64,000 bases of DNA from JAVBRA01 sp031548435 (lineage in GTDB: Bacteria; Bacteroidota; Bacteroidia; Bacteroidales; Rikenellaceae): the NCBI GenBank assembly GCA_031548435.1, contig JAVBRA010000017.1:1-64000 (forward strand), read 5' to 3'. The translations under genes and the position numbers were made by a program. Every line of letters begins with the position of its first letter. The stretch's first letter is position 1. The notes below the pieces were generated by a model. The model had not been told where the DNA came from, ran no database searches, and saw only the letters and a list, made by a program, of their open reading frames with translations. Positions 1-7,392 of this stretch are shown here, piece by piece.

Positions 1-1966
1 GGCGGACAAGCAGGTATCCGGCGCTGCCGTCGCCCGCAGGAATCACCGAGCGTACCGCACCCTGCGGCGAAAGGCCGGAAGGCGAATCGGTCCAGACGAA
101 GCTGGCGCCGAGCAGGTCGTTCGAACCTATCTGCTGCCCGAGGGAAGCCGTACCGGTAACCGACCGTTCGTTCGCCCGCGAAACCGGGATCAGGATCGGG
201 TAAGTGCCGGGGGCTTTTATGTAACAGTTCGACACTCCTTCGAGCACGCCCGATGCAAGCCATATCTTCACATCGATGTCGGGACAGACGCCCGCAGCAT
301 CCCTGAAGGTCAGCACGGCGGTGTCGGCGGTTTTTTTGGGATTGCCCGCCAGCATATCGTTCCAGTCGTCGTATGTGGTGAAATACACCCGTTCATTCTG
401 AGCGCGACCTCCGTAGGTCTTACACAAGCCGGTCAGTCCTTCCTGGACGTTCGTTCCCGGTTTGACCTCCACGGTCCAGTCAAAGTTCGAGCTGACCCCC
501 ACATAATCACTATCCCCATTCATTATGTAGATCGAAGCCCAACTGTAGATAAGCCAGGGGTTCCTGCTCTGACTGACTTTGACGACATAGTGCAGATTGC
601 CGGCTGTCACCGTAAATTGGGCCGTGCGGTCGATGCCGGTGGCATTGTTGCTGCCCACAATCTGTATGCTGCGCGTCAGCGAGCCGTCCGATCCAGTATT
701 GTTCGAAACAGCAAGCCAACCGCCTGCACCGGAGGTATAAACGACCGGGCCGACAAAGACGCCCGCAGGCAGGCCGGTATCCGCCCCCGTGTAATCGGTC
801 GTCAGGGTCATGCTCGTCGAGAAAGCCTCCTTGCCCGCGCTTATTTTGTCGCGGCTGAGGGCCAGCTTGTATTGCCGGTCGAAAATGGTCGTCTGCGGCG
901 CCTCGTTCCAGGGAATCACATCGGCGATCATCCGGACGCTTCCATTGAACGCATCGTCCGGGGTATCATAGCCATGAGCCAGCACCTTGGTAATATTCGC
1001 CGTATAACAATGATTGCGCAGCAGGTCGAGGTAAGTTTTCCTGTCGGCTCCCAGGAAATCGATCCGGTAATAGGTCAATTGCGTTTCCGAACCGTAAAAT
1101 CCCCCCACGACGATACACGGGGTTTCCAGAGGTTGCCCTTGCCGGGCAGCCGCCTCGAACGTATAGATCACCTTTTTAAACTCTTCGTTGGTGGACGAGG
1201 CTTCGGTGTAGAGAAGCGGGCCGAGCTCCTTCTCCGGATCGGCAGGAAGGCTCGGCGCAGTGACCACATTGCCGACCTGATCCCAGTTCTGCGCAAAAGG
1301 AGCGACCGTGCCATTGTGGCTGGCGTTGTAGAGATACACCGACCGGAGTTTAAAATCGCTTCTCGCTTCGGGAGTGGCAACCGCCACATCGATACGGGCC
1401 ATCATCCGGGCCAGTTTGATGCCGCTGATGCCGGCCGCCACCCGCGCGTTGTCGACCACGACGGGTTCGCTTTGTCCCCACATCGGCAGCAACCTCGATC
1501 CGTCCGAAGGCCATTTGCCTGTTTGACGGACTTGTATTCCCCGGAGCACGTCGCCCTTGGGGGTTCCGGGGATCACACCGTCCAGGGCGCGTCCCTGCGC
1601 ATCGTCCAGGTTGAAAAGCAGCACAAAACGGTAACTTACGTCCCCGCCTTTAAGTACCCTGACATTGAAGACAACGCGCTCCTGATAGGACACGAATTCT
1701 CCGAGAGAAGAGTGGTATGCGAACTTCTCCTGCGCACCGTCGATCCTGAAAGCCAGCAGGTCGAGCCGCCGAAGTTCCTGTTCCTGGAATTCGTTCAGGG
1801 CGCGTGAGGCGGGATAGTCATTCCCGGATGGCAGCACCAGCGAAAATTTCATATCGACCATCGCTCCGTCAGGCACAGTGTCCGTATATTCCGTCAGACC
1901 CTCTTTTATACAACCCGAAAGTGCCAGAAGCAGAATGGGCAATACATATATATATGATCGTTTCAT
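1..1966 (-). CDS. Large Mfa-type fimbrial tip-like lipoprotein (partial, 3' end missing)
   Basis: About 655 residues are present and the frame is still open at the window edge, so the C-terminus is missing. The start at 1966 gives a lipoprotein signal: MKRS, a hydrophobic stretch and the lipobox LSGC with Cys19. The first part resembles Mfa/FimA-type fimbrillin N-domains (an MKFSLVLPSG-like first strand and a LLFNLDDAQG segment). A later SNCYIKAPGTY segment is typical, from my knowledge of the family, of large Bacteroidales fimbrial tip-type proteins, many of which end in a FISUMP domain. It starts 13 bp after the FimB/Mfa2-like gene and is probably the third gene of that operon. A role as tip or accessory subunit is inferred from order and architecture; I cannot see the C-terminal domain. 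Confidence 0.7.
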   Translation of the reverse strand, partial: MKRSYIYVLPILLLALSGCIKEGLTEYTDTVPDGAMVDMKFSLVLPSGNDYPASRALNEFQEQELRRLDLLAFRIDGAQEKFAYHSSLGEFVSYQERVVFNVRVLKGGDVSYRFVLLFNLDDAQGRALDGVIPGTPKGDVLRGIQVRQTGKWPSDGSRLLPMWGQSEPVVVDNARVAAGISGIKLARMMARIDVAVATPEARSDFKLRSVYLYNASHNGTVAPFAQNWDQVGNVVTAPSLPADPEKELGPLLYTEASSTNEEFKKVIYTFEAAARQGQPLETPCIVVGGFYGSETQLTYYRIDFLGADRKTYLDLLRNHCYTANITKVLAHGYDTPDDAFNGSVRMIADVIPWNEAPQTTIFDRQYKLALSRDKISAGKEAFSTSMTLTTDYTGADTGLPAGVFVGPVVYTSGAGGWLAVSNNTGSDGSLTRSIQIVGSNNATGIDRTAQFTVTAGNLHYVVKVSQSRNPWLIYSWASIYIMNGDSDYVGVSSNFDWTVEVKPGTNVQEGLTGLCKTYGGRAQNERVYFTTYDDWNDMLAGNPKKTADTAVLTFRDAAGVCPDIDVKIWLASGVLEGVSNCYIKAPGTYPILIPVSRANERSVTGTASLGQQIGSNDLLGASFVWTDSPSGLSPQGAVRSVIPAGDGSAGYLLVR

Positions 1967-1979
1967 GACTCTGTTCATT

Positions 1980-2924
1980 TTATAGCTCCTGCTCGTCCCG
2001 TGTCAGTTCCCATCCGTTGATGGTGACCGTTACGTCCATATTCGTATCGAAAGAAATAATGATATCGTAAACGTGCGTTCTGTCAAAGTCTATCCGTGGC
2101 CCGTTGGCGTAGGCTTTCAATATCATCCCTATCAGGTCGTCCGTCTGCCATGGATGGTAAGGATAGACCGTCTCTCCGGCGGTCAGATCGCGCAGCGCCA
2201 GTTTCGGGTGATGGGTTTCCGCCAGGCGCAGGACGGTCAGAGAGCTCTTCAACGCGTCGGAGGAGTCGAAGTGGGCCGGAGTGGTATACTGGAACTCCCC
2301 GCAGGGAGCGAACGAATTGTCAAAGTAATAGTTCCCGTTATCATCGGTGATGGTGCAAGTGTAAACGTGTGCGGTTCTGGCCAGTCCGCGAACCGTCAGG
2401 TTGATTATATTGGTATTTTCCACCAAAGGAATCGTTAATAGCCGGTCGCCTTCGTCGGGTATCGATTCAAAGTCCAGCGATCCGTAAAGTTGTGTCGGGA
2501 TTATAGACCGGACACACCGGTCTTCGGATAAATTAAGGCGCATCTCGGCTTCCCGTTTCGCAGGGCGCATGAAGGGGAATTCGCCCGGATTCGGAGCGAT
2601 CGAATAAGGATCGACCCGATTGACCCATACCGCGAAACTATAGTTGCCCGGATCGAGTTTGAAATCGGCGGCGTAAACGGCGCCGATAACCGGATTTGCG
2701 ATTTCCTGCTGGGCAACGAAACGGTCGTTGCGGTCGAACACATAGATATTGGCCACCTTGAGTTCGCCCTCCTGCAGTGCGCGCGTATCCTGGTACGAAA
2801 ATCTGAATTGCAGGCGGGATGCATCCTTAGGGCAGGTGCTTATCTCTTCCCTGATGCACGAAACCACGGAAAGCAGACACATGATCAATGCTCCCGGTAT
2901 ACCCGATATCTTAACGGTTTTCAT
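1980..2924 (-). CDS. FimB/Mfa2 family fimbrial anchor-type lipoprotein
   Basis: This 314-residue protein has a lipoprotein signal ending in VVSC (Cys23). It is followed by beta-rich sequence with the segment NIYVFDRNDRFVAQQ and the DPGNYSFAVWVN pattern characteristic of the FimB/Mfa2 family. In Porphyromonas, Mfa2 anchors the Mfa1 fimbria to the outer membrane and limits its length. The gene lies 115 bp downstream of the major fimbrillin-like gene and 13 bp upstream of the large tip-like gene, the same strand and order as in mfa operons. Function is by family and context. The closing strand VTVTINGWEL is a common ending in these two-domain proteins. Confidence 0.78.
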   Translation of the reverse strand: MKTVKISGIPGALIMCLLSVVSCIREEISTCPKDASRLQFRFSYQDTRALQEGELKVANIYVFDRNDRFVAQQEIANPVIGAVYAADFKLDPGNYSFAVWVNRVDPYSIAPNPGEFPFMRPAKREAEMRLNLSEDRCVRSIIPTQLYGSLDFESIPDEGDRLLTIPLVENTNIINLTVRGLARTAHVYTCTITDDNGNYYFDNSFAPCGEFQYTTPAHFDSSDALKSSLTVLRLAETHHPKLALRDLTAGETVYPYHPWQTDDLIGMILKAYANGPRIDFDRTHVYDIIISFDTNMDVTVTINGWELTRDEQEL

Positions 2925-3038
2925 CAGTTATTCCGTTCTAAATGGTTGAGAAATTTAAAAACGACGCAGGGAGACCCCGGCAATTTTGCGGGTAAACTCC
3001 GTAAATCGGGATCCTCCCTGCATCGCGTTGGTTTTGTG

Positions 3039-4337
3039 TTAATTGAGTTCGTAATTGTCAGTTACGTAGGTCCATGCGATAATTTCCACGCTGACGGTGA
3101 TATCGGTAGGAGTCTCCACGGGCAGTTCCGGATCCTTCGGATCGGGATCGGGCTTACCCGGGCCGTTGATTTTCGTAATCACGACATGGTAGAAGTCGTT
3201 GCGGATGGTGTTGTAACCGTTCTGCGGATTGAGATATGCCTGGTAGTAGCAGTAGCCGTTGGTGTAAGGCGCGCTTACGGTTCCTCCGTTGTTCGTGGCA
3301 TAGGTTTGCGCATCGGCCTGGACATCGAAAAATTTGCGGATGCCGTCGATATCGGTCACAATCCAGAACGTTTTGGCAGGCTGGCCCACGTTGCTTCCTT
3401 TGGAAACCCCGCCGGCGTCAGAGAACTGATCGGGAACGAACTTGGTGCGGATCGACGCGTAAGTGGTTTCCTTTTGCAGATGGCTCTGGCTGGTGTTCTC
3501 GGGCGCATACTTGGCCGTCAGCAGGTTGGCCGTCGCACCATTTACACCCGACGTACCGGCAGTGTTGATGGGAGTGTAATCGCCAAGGTTCTCGAAGTCG
3601 GTCGGCACATAGCTCCCCAATGCCCAGTTCGGGTCTTTAACAACGCCACCCGCCACATTCTTCAGCGGGAAGAGCGCTTTGTTGGACGTATGGATAGCGA
3701 ATTGGATATCCGAAACCACACCGCCGGCTACCGTGGTGGCGATTCCGCCGTCCTCCACAGCCACTTTGGCAACCATGCGTTCCACCTGAACGGTAAACAC
3801 GTTGTTGACGTTATACGAGGCATCGGTCGTCTCCACCAGGGTCTTGCTGATCTCGGCAGAAGAGAACATCGCAATGCCGCTGGCCGTTGCAAGGTCACTC
3901 ACCGTGGTCGCCCATCTGGCTTTCAATTCCCCGACCGAGGTAACGTTGGGAAACGAAGCCGGCAGGTTGAGGCCCACATAGATCTTCTTGGCGCCTGTCG
4001 TAGTGGCGACCTTGGTAATGGCGGAATAGAGGTCGTTTTTGCCGGTGCCGGGAGCGATGGGGTTGAAATCGGATGAAGAGAGTTGCTGGCGTTTTACCAG
4101 CACGTTGCTGGCGGCGTCGAAAATAAAGACGTCCACGGTGTTGAGTCTTACTTCGGCAGCCGTTGCGGTCGGATCGTTGATCGCGCGGCTTACGGAAGTC
4201 TGCGGATAGGACACATTCACCTGCACGTAGGTAGGTTTATTGCCTGCGATTGCAGACTGGTCGGAATTTTCTTTGCTGCAACTTGCGAAAATAAGGGAAG
4301 CCGCGGCCAAACATGTTAAGATTTTTGTTGTTTTCAT
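3039..4337 (-). CDS. Mfa1-like major fimbrillin (type V pilus subunit)
   Basis: The 432-residue precursor has a lipoprotein signal with the lipobox FASC (Cys20). The N-domain carries VQVNVSYPQTSVSRAIND and VDVFIFDAASNVLVK, matching the first strands of Mfa1/FimA-type fimbrillins. The C-terminus VSVEIIAWTYVTDNYELN resembles the Mfa1 C-terminal strand. In this family the prelipoprotein is exported, cleaved by an arginine-directed protease after the first strand, and polymerised by strand exchange. The Arg at VSRAIN could be such a site, but that is inference. It is the first gene of the fimbrial operon and has a -7-like element upstream at 4415-4422. Confidence 0.82.
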   Translation of the reverse strand: MKTTKILTCLAAASLIFASCSKENSDQSAIAGNKPTYVQVNVSYPQTSVSRAINDPTATAAEVRLNTVDVFIFDAASNVLVKRQQLSSSDFNPIAPGTGKNDLYSAITKVATTTGAKKIYVGLNLPASFPNVTSVGELKARWATTVSDLATASGIAMFSSAEISKTLVETTDASYNVNNVFTVQVERMVAKVAVEDGGIATTVAGGVVSDIQFAIHTSNKALFPLKNVAGGVVKDPNWALGSYVPTDFENLGDYTPINTAGTSGVNGATANLLTAKYAPENTSQSHLQKETTYASIRTKFVPDQFSDAGGVSKGSNVGQPAKTFWIVTDIDGIRKFFDVQADAQTYATNNGGTVSAPYTNGYCYYQAYLNPQNGYNTIRNDFYHVVITKINGPGKPDPDPKDPELPVETPTDITVSVEIIAWTYVTDNYELN

Positions 4338-4414
4338 TTGCTCGTTAATTTGTTTTTTAGTTTAAGGACGACCTGTTGTTTGTATGGAAGATCATCCGGT
4401 TTTTTTTAACGTCG

Positions 4415-4422
4415 CAAATATA
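4415..4422 (-). promoter_or_regulatory. Bacteroidetes -7 element (TATATTTG) upstream of the fimbrillin gene
   Basis: On the minus strand this reads TATATTTG, a match to the Bacteroidetes primary sigma -7 consensus TAnnTTTG, 78 bp upstream of the fimbrillin start. I did not find a clear TTG -33 element at the usual 19-21 bp spacing. The promoter may therefore need an activator, and the adjacent AraC-type regulator is the obvious candidate. Confidence 0.45.
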
Positions 4423-4497
4423 ACGGCCTATTTTACCCCTTATTTTTCACATTTTTGCACTGTCATTGTACATTTCAATAAACCTTGCGGCTTTGTG

Positions 4498-5349
4498 CTA
4501 TCTTTTACCATTCCGTACCTGCAACGGAGTCGCCCCGAGGTGTTTTTTGCAGAATTTATTCAGGTGCGAAACAGAGGAGAAGTCGAATTTGTCGCTTACA
4601 ATCTTCAACGGGGTTTGGGTATGCATAAGTTCACGCCGCAGCACGTTGGCCTTTTCCCTGTTAAGCCAATCCGAAGGCGACTCCCCGAATACTTTTTTGA
4701 AACGCTTGTGGAATCCGGTTTCGGAATAATGGGTCATATCGGCCAGCTCCCTGACCGATTTGGCCTTGGAATATTTCTGCACGACAAGTTCCCGGAATGC
4801 AAGGTCGCTGGTCATAAGCCGGCAAAAGAAAGCCGCAAGCTCTTCTTTTGTATAATATGCCCGGAACAGGAAGAAAAGCTCCGATAATTTATGTTCCAGA
4901 TAATGCTTGCATGTAAGGCCGTCGTTAATACGCGCCATAAGGTCGCCGATGAAATTACGGATCGCCGGATTGAAACTGAGCGCCTTCAGTTCGCGGCCTT
5001 TATCGGGCGCCAGGGTGTCGTACCGGAACGATTCGCAAAGTTGCGTGGTGTATTTCATATGAAACACCAAAACCGTTGTATCTTCCATAGCCTCCACCCG
5101 GAACCGGGTTCCCATGGGCGATACGACGATCTTCTCTTCGCCAATCGGATAATCTTTTATGCCATCTACGCTTACCTGAACATTGCCTTTAAGTACAAAT
5201 GCGATCCCGGACTGGAGAAACAACCGGTCTCTCACCTCCCCTTTGGCGTACTCCACAATTCTCACCAGCGCACTCTCTTCACTGCCGTAATTGCTGCAGG
5301 AAAGATGCTCTTCCGCATACAGCAATTTGCACCCATCTTCACATGTCAT
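4498..5349 (-). CDS. AraC family transcriptional regulator
   Basis: This 283-residue protein has an N-terminal cupin-like sensing region (about residues 20-110, with FVLKGNVQVSVDG and VVSPMGTRFRVE). The C-terminal AraC-type double helix-turn-helix covers about residues 190-280 and includes SVRELADMTHYSETGFHKRF and KIVSDKFDFSSVSHLNKFCK. It ends with the usual HLGATPLQVR. It lies 160 bp upstream of the fimbrillin gene on the same strand, so it may control that operon; this is a guess from position. The ligand is unknown. Confidence 0.85.
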   Translation of the reverse strand: MTCEDGCKLLYAEEHLSCSNYGSEESALVRIVEYAKGEVRDRLFLQSGIAFVLKGNVQVSVDGIKDYPIGEEKIVVSPMGTRFRVEAMEDTTVLVFHMKYTTQLCESFRYDTLAPDKGRELKALSFNPAIRNFIGDLMARINDGLTCKHYLEHKLSELFFLFRAYYTKEELAAFFCRLMTSDLAFRELVVQKYSKAKSVRELADMTHYSETGFHKRFKKVFGESPSDWLNREKANVLRRELMHTQTPLKIVSDKFDFSSVSHLNKFCKKHLGATPLQVRNGKR

Positions 5350-5810
5350 TTTTGGGATCTTCCTTTAATAATTAATAGCGATTGATTTTCGGGTATCAGT
5401 AGCGGTATATCTGAACTCCGGGCAGGGTGCAAGGGATTGTCTCAAATAAGTAAAACCCTTCGGGATCGTTCTATGCCGCACAAGTAGAATTCCGATTTTC
5501 AAATCGGCAAATTTAACGACCGCAGTTGCGATCTGCTTGCTACTGTTCATGCCTGTTTTTATATATTTCGATACACTTTATTGCAGCCATTGTCTTGTAG
5601 GCTGCCGTAAGATCGAACAGGACTCGCATAATAACGCGAATCGATATCATTTTATTTCATCTTCCGCCACCATCATCTTCCTGCCGGAATTCCACGCCTG
5701 CATAATATAAGGCAGCCATACTCGAAGTATAATCAGAAGATAAGAAAGGAGGGATAAGGGTCGGATTTGCCCGCAAGATCGATCCGTGACAAGCGGCAAG
5801 CAAAACGACG
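5350..5810. other. Intergenic region without a recognisable gene
   Basis: This gap lies between the start of the AraC-type gene and the terminator after mnmE. The short open frames here have no recognisable motif and none is convincing. I see no tRNA, repeat or riboswitch. It should contain the promoter of the AraC-type gene near its left end. Confidence 0.5.
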
Positions 5811-5836
5811 AAAGGCGCTCAATGCGAGCGCCTTTT
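5811..5836 (-). terminator. Hairpin terminator after mnmE
   Basis: Perfect inverted repeat AAAGGCGCTC / GAGCGCCTTT with a short loop, 30 bp past the mnmE stop codon. T-rich flanks on both sides could let it work in either direction. Confidence 0.7.
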
Positions 5837-5865
5837 ATCGTCAATGAATGTAATTTAACCAGCTA

Positions 5866-7254
5866 CTATTTGCCGATGCAGAACCTGGAAAAGATATTCC
5901 CCAATATTTCGTCGGAAGTGACTTCGCCGGTGATGGCGCCCAGGTGGTAGATCACCTCGCGCAGATCGCCGGCCACAAGGTCGGAAGTGAGGCCGGACGA
6001 CAGGCCCGACAACACCCGCTCCACCGCTTCGGAGGCATGCAGCAGGGCTTCGTAATGGCGGCTGTTCGACACCACGCTCTCGTTGCCGGCGATGCACGAA
6101 AGGTCGATGCGGCGGCCCAGGGCGGCAAACAATGCGTCCATCCCCCGGCCCTCCCTGGCCGAGATGGAAACCGAATCGATGCCGGCCGAAGCCAACGCCG
6201 AAACAACAGACGACACGTGTTCGGGCAGGGCCGCGTCGGTTTTGTTCAATACCACCAGACAGTACACTTCGGGCGGCAGCCTCAACGCCTCCATCTGCGT
6301 CATTACCGCCGGAGCGGCATCGCGGGCGTCGGCCACACACAACACGATCATGGCCGATGCAATGCGCTCGAACGAACGCTCGATGCCCATTCCCTCCAGG
6401 ACATCGTTGGTGCGGCGGATGCCTGCCGTGTCGATGAAGCGATACAAAACCCCGTCCAGGTCGATCGTGTCCTCGATCACATCGCGCGTAGTGCCAGCAA
6501 TGTCCGACACCAATGCCTTCTCTTCGCGGAAAATGCGGTTGAGCAGCGTCGATTTCCCCACATTGGGAGCTCCGGCAATGGCCACCCCCACCCCGTTTTT
6601 CACGGCATTGCCGAGTGAGAACGATTTTTTCAGATCGTCGATACGGCCCCCCGCCTCCGACACCAGCCGCACCATCCGGCTGCGGTCGGCAAATTCGACA
6701 TCCTCTTCCGAAAAATCGAGTTCCAGCTCCAACAGCGAGGCAATGTCCAGCAACTCCGAACGCAGTCTCCGGAATTCGTGCGAATAGCCGCCCCGCATCT
6801 GGTTCATGGCCATGCGCAACGACGTGGCGCTATCCGAGGCAATGACGTCGGCCACGGCCTCGGCCTGCGCAAGATCGATCTTTCCGTTCAGGAACGCCCG
6901 CATGGTGAACTCTCCGGGCGAGGCCACACGGCACCCGCGGCGCACCAGCAGCGACAGAACCGACCGCACGATGTAACGCGACCCATGGCACGAAACCTCG
7001 ACGCTCTCCTCCCCCGTGTAGGAATGGGGTGCGCGAAACAGCGTCACCAATACCTCGTCCAGTTTTTCGTTCCCGTCGTATATCCCGCCGAAAAACACCC
7101 TTTCTCCCCCGCTTTTGGCCAACGACACTCCCCTCGGCGAACGGAACAGGGTATCGCACAGCGCAATACACCCCTGACCGCTAAGCCGTATAACGGAAAT
7201 CGCCCCCCCATCGGCCGTGGCGGGGGCTGCGATAATGGGAAGGGCGATTGTCAT
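5866..7254 (-). CDS. mnmE: tRNA uridine-34 5-carboxymethylaminomethyl modification GTPase MnmE
   Basis: MnmE, with its partner MnmG, adds the carboxymethylaminomethyl group to the wobble uridine of several tRNAs. The 462-residue length is normal. The N-terminal formyl-THF-binding domain begins ALPIIAAPATADGGAISVIR. The G domain sits in the middle with P-loop GAPNVGKST, DIAGTTRD, DTAGIR and NKTD. The C-terminus ends in the invariant FCIGK, whose Cys is needed for the modification. The gene stands alone between two intergenic gaps. Confidence 0.96.
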   Translation of the reverse strand: MTIALPIIAAPATADGGAISVIRLSGQGCIALCDTLFRSPRGVSLAKSGGERVFFGGIYDGNEKLDEVLVTLFRAPHSYTGEESVEVSCHGSRYIVRSVLSLLVRRGCRVASPGEFTMRAFLNGKIDLAQAEAVADVIASDSATSLRMAMNQMRGGYSHEFRRLRSELLDIASLLELELDFSEEDVEFADRSRMVRLVSEAGGRIDDLKKSFSLGNAVKNGVGVAIAGAPNVGKSTLLNRIFREEKALVSDIAGTTRDVIEDTIDLDGVLYRFIDTAGIRRTNDVLEGMGIERSFERIASAMIVLCVADARDAAPAVMTQMEALRLPPEVYCLVVLNKTDAALPEHVSSVVSALASAGIDSVSISAREGRGMDALFAALGRRIDLSCIAGNESVVSNSRHYEALLHASEAVERVLSGLSSGLTSDLVAGDLREVIYHLGAITGEVTSDEILGNIFSRFCIGK

Positions 7255-7392
7255 GATTTGGGAAAATTTAGTTTTTGTTGGCGCTCACCTCATTTGGCGG
7301 AACCGGTTTCAGGACGTGTCATTCCGAGACGAAGTAAAACGAACCGGCCATCAAAAAAGATTCTCGTTCAGAGCGAACCCGCGCTATACCCT

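Noticed and set aside
5647..5844. 65-codon open frame on the minus strand
   Set aside because: It contains the mnmE terminator palindrome and no recognisable motif.
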